Shown: positions 23,071-36,740, counted from the stretch's first letter. The stretch is DNA of 64,000 bases from Oxyruncus cristatus (GCA_013399855.1 VXAY01007414.1:434625-498624); one strand, 5' to 3'. Numbers and translations are program-made. The notes: generated by a model not told the origin, from the letters alone.

Positions 23071-26000
23071 CCTGGGACCCCAGCACAAGTCAGAGTCAGG
23101 TTTCTTCCTGAGGCCAGTGAATAGCTTTCAGTAATGCAGGACCACTGTGGAGGTCACGTATGATACTTGGTTGTTGCTGTGGCTTAATTCCACGAGAGAT
23201 TTCATCATAGCATTAACTATTTCTATTACTGATTGTTCTTTTCTGTCTTTTAACTGTGCATGTTTTCCCCTCTTTCTTCATTGCTAAATCGTGACTTCCG
23301 TGGCCTTGGGTATTAATCCTTTCACAAAAGGGTAGTTCTAGCCCATGTGCAAATGTATTTGCTCAATCCCCACCCGCGTGCGAGTATGCAACCATGAGAA
23401 ACCAGTATTTTTTATATATGACTCATGAATACACCCGGATGTGTAATGAAGTTTCACATCAAATGAGGCTCTGCTGCTTGTGCACACCTATGGAAAAGCT
23501 GCATTAGGAAGAAAAGGGACTCATGCTGCTCCTGGTTCTGTCTCTCCATGCTGGCAGCAGTTTGCTACTGAGGGGATGGCTTTTGAGGAGGAGGTAACCA
23601 CTCATGCTCCTGAGACACAACCAAGAAGAAAAAGGAGACTCTCAGCTCTTTGCTGCTCCTCTGGTGACTCTTCTGCAAACCAGGTAGAGCTGTGATGAAG
23701 AGCCAGGGCTTTCCTCTGTGGAGCTAGTGTAAGAGAGACTGGAAGCTTTTTGATAGGCCATTTCATTCAAAACACTGCTCCCTGTAAGAAGGAATGTCCT
23801 TAAGTGTTCATTATTATTATGCTATTGTCTTTACAAGTTTCTAGGTTGATTTCGAAAGGCGCAAAAAACTTTGGGTTACTCCAGATATTTTTAAGAGGGA
23901 GACTGACAGTCTAAAAAAGAAAGTCTTCCCTTGAACCATGTTAAAATACAAATTAATTTCATCTCATGATTTCAAAATTTGTCATATACTGTCCAAAACC
24001 CAAGATGCTTTCTTCTCTAATTATAGTGTCTATATGTAAGGTTTAATCTTTTTACTGGAAGTCTTCCAGGAGTCCAGAGTAACTGCATCTTTGTGGGCCT
24101 CTTCTGAATTGAAGGGTTAGGAAACAGTAGATTTGTGCTCCAGAGATACTTGTACAGTGAAGATGAGTGAGCTACTTATTTTCTCATGTCTTCTTTGGCT
24201 TCTGCTGTAATATTTTAGGTTTGACAAATCTTTTTTCCTCATGCTGTGACAGCAGGTATTGCTTTGTTTTAAAGAAACTGTGAACTCACAAGTTCAGTCT
24301 TGTTTCTGCATGACTTAAACCTATCTTGAAGGCATTATTTTGCCAAGAATAGTTCCACTTGTATGTTAGACAGATTTCTTTCTGACTCTGTTACATAGGC
24401 AAAGCCAGCCTGGAATTTAGGGAAACTTTTCATAATTTGTAAAAAAGGAGAACTGAGGAAATGAAGAAAGAAAAAAGGCTCACAAGTACTCAAATGAGTA
24501 CCTGTGCGATGCTTCCCATGTTGTGTTGTGAGTTTGTTTAATGTACTTTCTTGGATTTCTCACAATACCTATTAGCAATGTATTGTTAGAGAAGGGGCTG
24601 GGGGGTTTTGTGATGTGATTTGGCGTAGTGATTTTAGATGTAGGAACTGGGGCAACTAATTCTGAACTGATACCAAGAAGATTTTTTGTTTACGCTGATC
24701 ACTCTCGGTGATGACTGTTTTTCCTAAGGACGTGTATAACCTTTCAGATTAGATTTACTTGCTGTGTAGCCTTTTAAACACACCAGACTAAAAGTAATGT
24801 GGGGTAAAACCTGCAGATGTATTGAGTCGCCTGGCAAAACAAGGGCAGTTTAGATAACCATTCAGTAGCTTATTGTGGTAAGATAAACATGGAATTCTAG
24901 GTATTTTCTACAATAAAAGAACTGTCGTGGTCTTTTGATCTGTGCTTTCTGCTGCTGCTTGTCAAACCTCCGTGGACACTGCCAAAATGTCTGTGCTTTT
25001 GTCATGGTCCTTCTTTCTCTTTTTTTTTTTTAATTTTAGTAACACACTTTTGAGAGCAGAATAGCTTTTCTAACTTCTAACTTCCTTTGCAAAAAGCAGC
25101 CAGACAAAAGTTAGCAAGCCTTTCAAGTGAGGTTTGTCTAGCCACTGCTGCTTTGTTTCTTGGCTTATCTTCTCTGTGGTTTGAAAACTTTCTTATATGT
25201 CTGGGTTCTGTGATCTTTCAGAGGTCTTTTAAAATGCAGTCATAATTTCAAATTGTTCAGTCTGCCCTCAAATACTTTCAGTGGAGGCGAGGGCGATGAT
25301 CTGGTTTTACTTACCTCAGTATATGGCAAGGACCTGTGTTTGGAAACCTAATCCTACATACTGTTTGACTGCTCATTTAACTAGAACAGCCAGCCTGGTT
25401 TCAAACTGCTGCCTCTGCCAACCCACAAAATCACCTGCATTTGTTCGCTCAAATTCAGCAAAGTAGCTGAGTCTGGCAGCGTCCTATTGCAATAGCAGAT
25501 TTTGGTGATTTTATTTGAAATCTAAGAGGGAAGGAAAGTTGAATAAGAGTTGTAAGGGGAAGAAAAGCCTGGATGAGCCATGGAGAATGTTTTGTCTTGA
25601 GTCTGTTCTTGGTGTGTTGGGTGTTGCATTTAAGAGCAGAACCATTAAAATCCTTTTGAAAACTGATGACTGCACCGACTGCAAGGTTAACAGCATATTG
25701 TGGTATCATGCTCAACAAAAACACATAGTTTATCTTTACATGACTAGACTGCCATGGTTCACAAATAAAGGGAGAATTTCCAGTTTCCTTACTAATAACA
25801 GACAGGTAAGCAGTCATAACCATAGGTCTGCTGTTTGATCATTTGAAAGCTCAGGCACAAAGAAGCATTGCAAAGAACAAATTTGCCCAGACTCATAGCC
25901 CAAGCGATCTCTCTTATCTCTCCTGTCACTTTGTTCTCATCTAAGAAGAGGATCAACCAGTTGTTTCTCATTTAAGCCCCTGCTTCAGACACACATTAGG

Positions 26001-28317
26001 CATGATCCTCAAATATCCCCTATGGAAGAGAAGTTCGTTGTCAACAATGTAATAAAGGCACAATTTTTCCCCATTGTCTTTCCTAAAAGCTCCATGTAAA
26101 TATACAGGCAGATTGTTTTTAATAACCAAGCTCTTCCTGTTGGAAGGTCTCAGTAAGTAGCAATATACAAACATCAAACTGACTTCACTGTCCCAGGTGG
26201 GTGTTTGAGTTAACTGCTGTTCACTGAAGATGATTTCAAAAGCATCTGATTAAAATGTTAATGAGTGCTGTTTCTCAACAGTGTTTTTTGACGAATAATA
26301 TGATTGCAATTTGCTTCTGTGAGTCCAAAGTGTACTGATCAAAAGAAAAGTGATGCTGAGATCTGGAGACATTGTGGGAATTGTACTTCTTTTCCTTAGC
26401 CTAATCCAAAAAGACATAATCAAAACAAGTTAATAATTCATCATATTGGAAAATTTCTTAAATAAATACTGTACTGTGAGCTCTGTTTGACTTGAAGGAT
26501 AACAGCTACTATGCTTCCACTTAAAAGAGAGGGAGATATTCCTTCTTATCAGCAAAGCTATTTCTTTCCTGCCAGATTGTGCTGGTTAGAAAGGATAAGG
26601 GATAAGATCACAGGCCATGTAACAGGGCCTTTTGCTCCTTTTTTCATAATTGGTACTCTGAGAGTCAACAGGACAAAATCTGTGAGTTCTTTCTCCGATG
26701 CATTGCTGTGCTACTTCACATGAAAGCAGTGCAGTCTTAATTTAAGAGGTTTTGTACAATTTGAGTTAATCCAACCATTAAGAAGCACGTTGTTTAAAGA
26801 TTTGCAGATACTATTTCGTAGGCCAGAAAAGCTTCTCGGAGCAAACCATGATGCAGTTTTTTTGCTTTTTTTTTCTTTTTCAGGGTATTATTTTGTCTTC
26901 CCTCCTGTATTACAGGTTGCCATAAATCATTTGTAGAGTACAGTGACCTTTACAGAAAGAGTAGTAGCAAGTGCTTAAGGATCACTGTCTTGATAGCTGG
27001 AAAGAGAAAATTACTGTAGCAGGAAATCATATGAACAATGAAATATCAAAAAGATACAGATTCCTCCGAACCCCAACCCCTGATAGAGTAGCCAGAGGTG
27101 TATTAGCCTCCAGTAGGGTTGGACCATTGGAACAGGTTATCTGACATGGTTTTAGTCCTGGTCAGTGATACCAGCATTGTTTCTACACCACCTTCTGTAC
27201 AACTGAAGTCAAGAATGTGATTTACCTGCAGACACAGGCAGGGGAAGGCCATCATCTGGATTTTTCTCTGCACAGGTTTGAAGAAAAATTATCAGTGCCT
27301 TGAGACATGCTGGCCCTTGGGACTAGGGAGAACTAGGTGACATTTAACATCTGAAGAAATCCATTGCTTCAAGGTTTGTTAATAGAGTGCTCTCACCTGG
27401 TTTCCCAACTTGAGTTTTACAAAACTTTTGACTTTGGTGATCAACCTTATTTTATATTTTTTTTTGGAAATTTGTGGTGAAATGCGTTCATTTGGGAGGA
27501 GGTAAATATAGTTAGAATTGAAGATTAAGGTCTGGACGTTGGTGAAGAAATTCACTCTGCTTAAGCTGCCAGCAATTGCATTACAATCTTTTGCCATAGG
27601 GGTATGACTTACTGTCATGGTAGGTACACAGTATCATGTTACAAAACCAGAGTATATCCCAACATCAGAGAGTGTATTTTAGTATGAGATTATCTTTTGT
27701 TTCCTCAATACTTCATCATTAAAATATACAAAAACGTTTGGCAAGCAATTCTGGAAAGATGTGAAGAGCAACAAGTGATAGAATGGTGATGTTACCAAAA
27801 AAAAAAAAAAAAAATTTACAAATAAAGCAGGCGGGGAAAGATATTAGTCAGATGTGTAAACATATCCTTTGTGTCGAGAGATAAAGCCAGGGGTGAGGGA
27901 TTGTCCCAGTAAAGTAACCATCTTGGGAAATGTGAACACGCGTTTGTGCACAGACAAGCGTGTACTCCACTCACAGTTCCTCTATGGCCAAATCTGCTGC
28001 TGGTGGTGTAGAAGCCTGCAGCTGCCTGCAGGGTCACTTTCTGGTGCTAAAGGCTCGAGCCAATTAATGCTTATGTGCATGGTGTAAATACATGATGTAT
28101 GTAAGATAAGTGTTTCATATACCGCAATACTGCTTGGGTTAAACTTTTCATGTGTTAAGAGCTTAAAAGAAGGTACCAAGTTGGTATTGAAAGAATAGAA
28201 GTGGCATCACAAACCTGCAAGACCAAATGACTTTGTAACCTTTTGCCTTAGCTTTTGAAAACCGTAATGGAGAATGGATTAACTGCATTTGAGCAAATGT
28301 GTGATTGTGTGTCGTAG
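23071..28317 (+). other. KIAA1217/SKT intron 2, segment between CpG patch and CR1 cluster
   Basis: I see no exon, RNA gene or clear transposon here. Notable items are a strong polypyrimidine tract ending CAG at about 26860-26883 (acceptor-like, with no recognisable exon after it), an enhancer-like stretch at about 26220-26340, and an 18-base A run at 27797-27814. The open frames are short and unsupported. Confidence 0.65.
27797..27814. repeat. A18 mononucleotide run
   Basis: Eighteen consecutive A bases followed by TTTACAAATAAA. No retrotransposon body was recognised upstream. Confidence 0.9.
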
Positions 28318-28442
28318 TAACACCTAAGTTGGAAAGGACCTCTTCATAGCATCTGAACTGCTGTAGATTAGGTTAGATTATCCACACCCCATCAGACTGA
28401 GTCTGGAATATTGCCAGTCAAGGAGTTTCCACTGCTTCTCCA
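28318..28442 (-). mobile_element. Degraded CR1 3' fragment
   Basis: On the + strand, AAGTTGGAAAGGACCTC is followed by a CCCCATCAGACTG segment and TTTCCACTGCTTCTCC. This matches, with many substitutions, the reverse complement of the avian CR1 3' untranslated region: the GGTTGGAAAAGACCT block, the CCCCATCCAGCCTG block and the CCACAGCTTCTC block, in the right order. It is an old, 5'-truncated, non-coding copy. Boundaries are approximate. Confidence 0.6.
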
Positions 28443-30344
28443 GATGGAATTTCCAGGAATGGACTAAGCTGTACCCTGAAAATGGTAAATCTGGAAGGGG
28501 TGTAAGGAACTTTTGATCTTTCTGATTTCACAAGGGTTCCGAGTGTGATGCTATCATAAAAGGAGGAGTTGTTTTCCAGGAAGACAGTGATTAGGTCTCA
28601 ATGACAGCCTTACCTCTGGATGAGCATTGTTACAGGAATGTAGTTTCAGAGACAATATTGTTGGAGGGATGTTGAACCATGGGAGCATTGCAGAAGGACC
28701 CCAAAATGGTTTGAGGTCTGATGAAATTACTTCCCTCTGAGAACCATAATTTTGTTGTCCACTGACCCGATCAAAATAGCGATCTTCCTTGATTAAGAAA
28801 TGCAATTCTCTTGAAGCTGGAGAAAGTATACGGAGTTTATATTGGGTTTTTAGAACAACAATAAAAATCATAACACAAATTAAAGGTTATGGCTGGAGAC
28901 CTGGGTAGATTCTAATCAGGAGTAATTCACAACATTTTTCACTGTAGAAATGATTCATTATTCTGACAAATTATCAAGGGAAGCAAGAGGTTCTTCATCT
29001 CTCTGAATCTTCGAACTATGACAGGTTGCTTTTCTAGCTGATATGCTTTAGTCAAACAAAAGTTACTGATGAATAGGGGTGACTGGCAGAGATTTATTGG
29101 CTGCTGCTTGGCCTTGGTTATGCAACTGCGGCTCTTGGCTATTCATGCATTATTAATGTTTCAAGTGCTGTTCGTAAGGAACTAAGTTTGACCCAGCTGC
29201 TTTTGAATATAGAGCTATTCTAGAGGGAAAAAAATGGTTTAGTTTTTAAAAATTTAGGTTACTTGAAAATTTAAGATAAAAATAAGGATTGTAAGCAAAA
29301 TATTACAAGAAAAAGAGTGCATACAGTTAAGGCAGAGTTAGAGTGAATAGGGTTGGTAAGTTTCCCAGCCTTAGATGCCCTTAATTGAGAGAAATTTTCT
29401 ACTTTGAGTAAAAGTTTGAATTTCTCCTCAGCTATTCCTTGGGAAAATTTTGCTTCCATCAATAAAAGTTTTGGCAATGTTAGAGATCTCAGTATTGGTC
29501 CTCCCTGAAATTGATACTTTGTAAGGTACCACCAAAGTTCCCCTTTGCTTCTTGTATTGTCACTTGCAAGTAGTGGATCTGGTTGCAGTGAATTTTTCTG
29601 AACATGGACAAAACTACAATACTCCTTGAAACAATTAAGAAAGAACCCACAACCAAATTATTTTGGGGTGTGGTGGGATAAGGAAGAGACAAAAAAAATG
29701 CCTTCACTGCTTCAAAAATGGAGCAATGTTTCACAATGTGTAGAAGTGTACCTGAAGGTGGGACTTTGCACTGTTTGACCATTATTTGCTGGCACAGTGG
29801 AATGAGGAGTGGGAGTCTGTCTGGAGGAAGATGGTGACAGAAATCAGAATGAGTTTTCTGGGGGAAGATGAGAACTAAGTGACATAGTCTGAGAACGAGG
29901 AACTTCTGTTAGGACTTGGGTCAGAAATAGGAAAAGGGTAAGTGCCATGTTTGCTAAGGTAATCTGGGAAGTCTCTAAGCAGAAAATAATTCTTGATATG
30001 CTCTTATAATCATATCAGTATGTAAAAAAAAAAGGTAAGAAATGTATTGCACAATGTAGTGTAACAGGCTGGAGGCATAACATGGGGCTGGCAGAAAGGC
30101 ATACACAAGTTTAGAGGGCGTTAAGTGAGTGGCTGTGCAGCAGAGCTGATTGCAGCAGGAGAGGAGCATTTTGAACCCAGTTACCGAGGTGAGTGAGTAC
30201 TGTAGAAAGCTACTGGTGCTGAGAAGCTTAATGCTATTATCTGGGAAGGATGCCTTAAATGATATACAGGAGGTCTGCATGTCTGTGCTTGGGAAAATCG
30301 GGCTTTGATTTGGTTGTGTGTAGTGCAGTTGAAGGTAGGTGTGG

Positions 30345-30706
30345 GGTTCTGAGGGAGGACCTCATCGGTGTCTGTAGGTATCTGAAGGTGGGGTGCCAAG
30401 AGGATGGAGCCAGGCTCTGCTCAGTGGTGCCAAGCAATAGGACAAGAGGTAATGGGCAGAAACTGATGCACAGGAAGTTCCACCTGAACATGAGGAAGAA
30501 CTTCTTTACTATACAAATGACCACACTTGTGGTCTGGAGCAGACTGCCCAGAGAGATTATGGGGTCTTCCTCATGGGAGAGATTCAAGATCTGTTTGGAC
30601 ACAATTCTGTGCAACATGCTGTAGGATGACCCTACTTGAGGAGGCAAGTTGGACCAGGTGACCCACTGTGGTCCCTTCCAACCTTACCCAATCTGTGATT
30701 CTGTGA
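30345..30706 (+). mobile_element. CR1 non-LTR retrotransposon, 5'-truncated 3' end
   Basis: About 360 bp match the 3' terminal region of avian CR1 in order: a GAGGACCTCATCGGTGTCT block, AAGAGGATGGAGCCAGGCTC, AGGAAGTTCCACCTGAACAT, GAGGAAGAACTTCTTTACT, the CTGCCCAGAGAG block, then GGTCCCTTCCAACC. It ends in the family's terminal octamer-type repeat (TCTGTGATTCTGTGAT) rather than a poly(A) tail. Severe 5' truncation is usual for CR1. It retains no reverse-transcriptase coding sequence. Frames of 121 and 130 codons over 30255-30647 are by-products of the repeat. Confidence 0.93.
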
Positions 30707-33599
30707 TCTTCACTGTATAGATAGTTTAGGGTTTGGCCTAATGGTTCCAGAGACTACACGAACCATATCTAGTTTAAAATACATGTACACAAGAATATAA
30801 AATTTTCTTGTAAAAGGTTTTTTATTTGTAATTTGCCATCAAGTGAGGAATAAATCGGTAGTATTGTCAGTTGTAACATAGCTATCCAGCTTTGCTTCTA
30901 TTTTAAGAAAACCAAATTTGTAATAAATGTTGATAATAGCCCAAGTTAGGAAAAAAGCTGTCTCTATCCAGTTTATACTTTGTATAGTCTAGGGAGTTTG
31001 CATCCATAAGTATCCTGCTATTGCATTAAACTGTAGCAAGTTTGACCATAATAAACAGAATAACTAAATTTTCCCCATACCAAAGTGTTGGGGCCTTCCA
31101 GGCTTGTGTGGGTGATCCCCGAGGTTTGCAACCTCACTGTCAGCTGCAATGGCTCGGAAAAAATAAGCAGAGAAGTTCATCTCCAGGGTCTTTTACTGGT
31201 GTTTAAATGCAGAGGAGGGGAATTCATAAAAAAGAAATGCAGTTGCCAAGAGTTTAGAACAACATTTTCCTGGTGTTTTCCTGGTGTTTTCAAGAAATTT
31301 CAGTCTGAATTAAGCAAATGGATATCAATTTTGTCTCAGTCTCAGAGTGTACCTTTTCTTAACTTTGATTTACTTTCTTTCTTTTTTTATTTTTAATGTA
31401 GAAAACGTCCAAGTCTTGGTTTTAATGATACTTCCTAGTTTTTGAAGAATTTTTGAAATGCTGTAAAGAAATTTTTGTCTCAGCCAAAAGGAGGAATAAT
31501 GGAATGCTTTGAAAGTTCATCTTTTCATGAGTAGTACCTACTTTAATATAAGGACTGAAAATTTGGATCAGTTTCAGGTGAAAAATATGCCACATTTAAA
31601 CAGATAAATCAAGACCTAAGTCTGTGAGCATGGGCGTTCATGCATTAACATGGTAAATCCTTTGTTAAACTGAGTTTCTTAAACTCTGCTCCCAAAATGT
31701 CATTCCTCGGGTCCCCATAAACAAAAGCACCTTTGACTGGAAATTTTCAAAAGCATAAAAGTTATTTTTTGTTTGCCAGATAATTGTGATCCAGAACATT
31801 TCTTGACACCAAGAGTATGTTAAATTCCCTGTAACATTAATGTCAACCAACAGTTCCTCCCTTTTAAAAGGAATGACTGTTTCATTATATAAAATAAAAG
31901 TCTAGTGTTCATGTCAATTTTTATGAAAAGAGTTTCAGTTCTCTATCTGTCATGAAATAAATAATTTGAAGGAAAACAAAGCATCCAGAGTTTGTGCTAG
32001 TGAGTCAAGTGTATAGTTGCTTTTATTAGAGTCCTTGGTGGGGCTGAGTATTATTTGGCACAGGATTTTTGAGCTGACAACTAAAACACACCTGTTGGGT
32101 GTGGGTGGTGGAGTCAACCAATTAATTACTCAAAACACCAATCCCAACACCAAAATGCACCCTGACCGATGCTATGCAGCCCTAGGTTTCTCTGTCTGTA
32201 CTTTCCTGAGTTCAGGCTATGTTCTCTACAAAGTCCCCAGGCTGTGTGCAGAGCTTTGTGACTGATGAGAAATGCATTTCCAATGTTTCTGCTTGACCTG
32301 GGACATCATTTCTACTTGTAGTTCTGAGGCTGTGGATTGCTAGTGCCATATAAGCAGTGGGAAAAACACTAAGCTTATGGAACACCTCTAAAATTACATG
32401 TCAACCATCATGAGATGGAGTGACTCAGTTTGTAATGCTCCTTGAAAAGCACACTGGACTATGAAAGCGTTTTTTCCTCCATCTCCTTGTCTCTGTTGCT
32501 GTTACAGACCCAGCACAATTTCACTAAACACCCTCTCTGCAAATACCACCCTGCGCTTTGTTCCACCACTTGGTGAGGCCTCAGTTTTGTCACCTCTGGA
32601 GGCTTCTGACCATTTCTCCATGGTCTGAAGGGATCAACATTGGGTGTGGTGCACCCTTTCTTTCCAGGACCTGTTCTTGGCTTGCATGGCTCTCTCCTGC
32701 CACAGAGCACTGAAGTGAAGGCGGCATTTGAATACACGCTACCAAATAGTTCTCTGAAATGTGAGCACGTTATATATTTGAGTTAACACAATCTCTTTTT
32801 TTTTTGCATAGAAATGGTACTTCCAAGCTATTTCCTTCATAAAATATCAGAAGATTCCTGCCTCCCCTCATTGTGGCGAGGCTGGAGAGCCCATGGAGGG
32901 GAGGGAATGGATGGCTGTGAGGGCACAAATGAGTCTGGGACAGCCTGTGGGCCTGTGCCATCAGCCAAGCGTGTCCAGGCAGCAGTGACCTTCAGCGTCC
33001 CTCGGCCATCCTGTGCCAGCACTCAGGGTCAGTAGTATCACCGTGTGACCTTTCCCAGGGGAAAGTATACTCCCACAGCATATTTGTGGAAATCTCTTGT
33101 ATTCAGGCTTGGAGAGGAGGGGAGTTTGACTCTCTGTTTACACAGAGTAGCATATTGCTGGTTGCTGCCAGTGAAGCATTTTGCACAGCATAATGCTATT
33201 TGGGTAACAGATGCTGAGATGAGGACATCGGAGTTCATACCACTTTAAAAAGTTCATGTAATTCTTCTAAATACTGAAAATGTTACTTGAAAGAATGTCT
33301 GTGTGCTCTGTGTGCTGTTGTGTCGCAAGAGTGAAACAATAGCACATTTTACTTGAGACTTTGAAAATATTTTCCTCTTTCTAATAAGATTGAAATAATA
33401 ACTTTCCAGCCACTTGCATTGAAAGTTGCCAAGAGGCTGAGGAGCAGTTAAGAGAGTAGTATGATTTAAGTCAACCTGTGCTGTGTTTGTACCTGGATGG
33501 AGAGACATGATTTACTGAACTGTGCATAAGAAAATTTTGCCTGTGAGAAACAAATCTTAGAATGTGTTTACTTTTAATTGTTTTCTTTGCTGCAAGTTG

Positions 33600-33960
33600 A
33601 AGAAGCTCATACTCCCGATTTAAATGAACATCAAAGTTTCACTTAATATTTTTAAAAAAATGAGCCAAGGCATGTTCCATGGCACCTACAACTGGTGAAG
33701 AATTTTAGAGAGATCTGTATTATAATATGTGATATTGGTTTATAATGAAGGCAGCCATTGTTTTAGAAAAACAATCCAAGTGTTAAAATCCATTTTCAGC
33801 CTTGGTTTGCAGTCCATGCATATCCAAAATTTAAGGCTTTAATTTGTGTGAATCACAGAGAATTCGACTTAGGCACAACAAGTATTTTAAAGGCATTTTA
33901 ATGCCCCTTAAAAGTGGTGATCAGCTTTTATATTCAGTTTTACATTTGTAGGAAGAGTAG
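33600..33960. promoter_or_regulatory. Candidate enhancer with paired SOX-like sites
   Basis: ATTGTTTT at 33757-33764, the spacer AGA, and AAAACAAT at 33768-33775 form a perfect inverted repeat of two SOX-type cores. The surrounding 360 bp are non-repetitive and lack a sustained frame. The sites face in the opposite sense to the classic SOX9 dimer arrangement (ACAAT...ATTGT), so dimer binding is not assured. Regulatory function is inferred. Confidence 0.3.
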
Positions 33961-36660
33961 CATCTATTACAGATACTATTTTAAGATTTGTGAAGTGAGC
34001 TAGTACTTGTTCAGCTGATGGGTCAGGGCATGGAGGCTTTCTCTGAAAAATAACAGGAAAAATAGAACAAAATCACATCCAGATAGGAGTCAGCCAAAGG
34101 TGGCTGTTCAGGGTTGTGTGCACAACAGGGATGCATTTAGATAGGAAGAAAGGTGTCCACCTGCCAGCTTCAAACACTTTTTGGCCCTCAGAAAGACAAT
34201 TTTTGTCCTAGCTCTTCATCCAAGATCAGTAGGTAACTCTTGAAAGTGTGCACAGTAGTGTTTGTGCAGTGAGGATTAAGGGCGCTGGCCAAGGAGCCTT
34301 CCCAGCAGTACCAAAGCATTGCAGTGGGACTTTGACTCATTCCTCTGACCACGCAGATAAGCCATAAGCTCTGACTAGACAGCAGGAATGTCTCCAGTGA
34401 AAGGAAATTGCAAGGTGGTTTAAAGCCAGTATGTCCAACTCTACTGAATTTCCTTGTGGCAGTAACGTAGGATGAGGTGGAGGGGTCGTGACCAGTGCTG
34501 TCACCATTTGGTGGTCTGTGGCTGCTGGCAGCTTCCTGTGGACAGCAGGACCTTAAAAAGCCCGTGGGCTATTCACAATTGTACCAGAGAGGTCGATAGA
34601 GGAGCACAGAGGGAGTTATCTCCCCACCTGGCTCCCTAAATTCAGCCAGATCTGTGATTCATTGGTCAGGATAATTTTATTAATATCTGAAAAGCTCAGA
34701 CACTGGTTCACTGAGGCAGACTAGTTAAATTTTACAGGCACCCAGATAACATAGGATGAGAATAGTATAAAAACCTTGGAACTACAGGTCTGAAAATATA
34801 CTTCAGGATTTCTACTGAAAGCAGAAAAAAAACCCAACTAGAGTAATTTCACCTTTTTATTAAAAAACAGCAAACAAAACAGATGGTAGACATCTCAGAT
34901 TTGTGTCTTCCTAGTGTGAGGCACTAAAGGGTATTATTTTTTCTGTTTTTTATTTTGAACATGGGGGTGGAGATAGATTAATGGGTTTTGTTTTAGCCTC
35001 CAGTTCTTAAATGTCTTGCACTTGAAAACAGTGTTTTTCTCCTCCTTTATACCAGATGTTACACTCTGGAGAATAATTTCTTAGTGTTTTCCAAGTTCAG
35101 TGAACTGCCTTGTATTTTAATGATCATTAGGAAATGTACCAGTTCATAACCAGTGATGTACCTAAGGCTGTTTATAGACTGCAGTATGGGATCCATCAAA
35201 ACTGAAATGGCTTAGGAAGATGAAACTTGATCCTTTTGAACAGCTGTGTACTTGCACTGAGGAAGGAAAATTGAAAGAGGAAGGATGACACTGATTTTTT
35301 TTTTACATGATGAGATGTTTGGGAATTTGCAGTTATTTAAACAGTTCTTTAGGATTTACAGGATCAGAATGATCCTCACAGGTAGCAAAGCAGCACACAG
35401 TAAATTCAGATCATTGATGACTTGCTTAAGCTGAGTATGTTAAGGTAATTTAGATAATATTTTTGAGCTTTTTTTTTTTTTTTGCTTTTACACGGGTAGC
35501 TAAGTGAAATATGAACAATTTCCTGGTGGGTTTCTTTTGTTTTCTCATTGTGGACAGGGCGTAGCACTAGGCATTTCTCTGAAATTCTCAGTTCCATTGT
35601 CAAGTATTTTTTCCAGCAAACTAATTGAGAGAGTTCATTTACTATTACTCACTCCACTATACTTTTTTCTTTGTTTTGCAGCATGTTTCTCTGCTTGCTT
35701 CTTTCGCTTTCTTTTATGCACCCGTTAAGCCCTGAATAAGTTGCTTGAATGAGTTTGTCCCTTAAGATTTTCTGCCTTTAAATCCCTCTTGCCGACTGGC
35801 ACATTCCTGTGGGAGATCTGTGCGTACCATGGCATCTTAGTGGACTAACACGGTGCAGCTGCATGGCTAGTTAGCACAAGCAATCTCGCTAATTAATAGA
35901 GGCTCCCCTTAGGGAGTGGAATCTCAATTCAGCACTCGCCCTGAAGGAGTTATCTAGAATGGATCAGATGACATGTGTCTTTAAAATGCCCACTGATTTT
36001 TAAGGGTGGTGAGCTTACCCTCGAACACGCCCTGTGGGAATCTACGGTGTAGGTGTCCCGGGTTAATTTTAGGGAAGATCAGTGTTTGAATAGTTTGTCT
36101 TCTAAAAAATTAAAATTAGTGCATTGCCATATTTTACTTTTCTTTCTTTCTTAAAGTTTGAGCTCTTTGAGGAAGGGGCCATCTAACTTCTTGTTTGTCC
36201 AGTGCTTAATACATAGTGGATACTGTTATGATGTTAGTTAATTAGAGGAATAACAATTTTTAGATCTTAGGGTCAAGGCTGCCAAAACCACATTACTGGG
36301 CAACACAAAGGATGCAAAACCCAGTTCAAAATTCATAATTCTACCTGCAAATCCTGCCTTGTTTCATGAACAGTGTTGAGATACCTGAGGAACGTTTAAA
36401 TAAATTATAGTTTTTACGTAGCTTCCTCCATCAGGTTACAAATAGAAAGCATAAAGCACTATGGAATGGTACATTTCCTTTACAGAGTGACACCACTGTG
36501 GCAGGAGTTCAAGAAACAGTAGAAGGAAGAAAAAAATATGGCTGGGTAGTTCAAATACGAGGATATATAAAATGTCACACAGGGCATAGAATCAAATAGT
36601 AGCTGGGAAGGATGCCAGAAAGACTTATGGTTTCAGTTCAGAAGTGCTTTTAGTTACATG

Positions 36661-36740
36661 GGGATTTTTTTGGTGGCCTTTTTTTTTGTTTGTTTTGGTG
36701 GGGGTTTTTTTGTTTGGTTTGGTTTTTGGGGGTTTTTTTG
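36661..36740. repeat. G/T-rich low-complexity tract
   Basis: Eighty bases consist almost entirely of G and T, with alternating T runs and G runs of 2-5 (for example TTTGGTTTGGTTTTTGGGGG). The C/A complement could be single-strand prone. G runs are mostly too far apart for a standard quadruplex. No transposon was recognised. Confidence 0.85.

Noticed and set aside
26860..26883. Strong polypyrimidine tract plus CAG as an exon 3 acceptor
   Set aside because: The sequence after it does not encode the expected SKT exon 3 (TRSPKL-like start), and stops appear quickly.
27797..27814. A18 run as a processed pseudogene or SINE tail
   Set aside because: No gene-like or SINE-like body was recognised upstream.
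30255..30647. 130- and 121-codon frames
   Set aside because: These lie across the 3' end of a CR1 retrotransposon, which is non-coding there.
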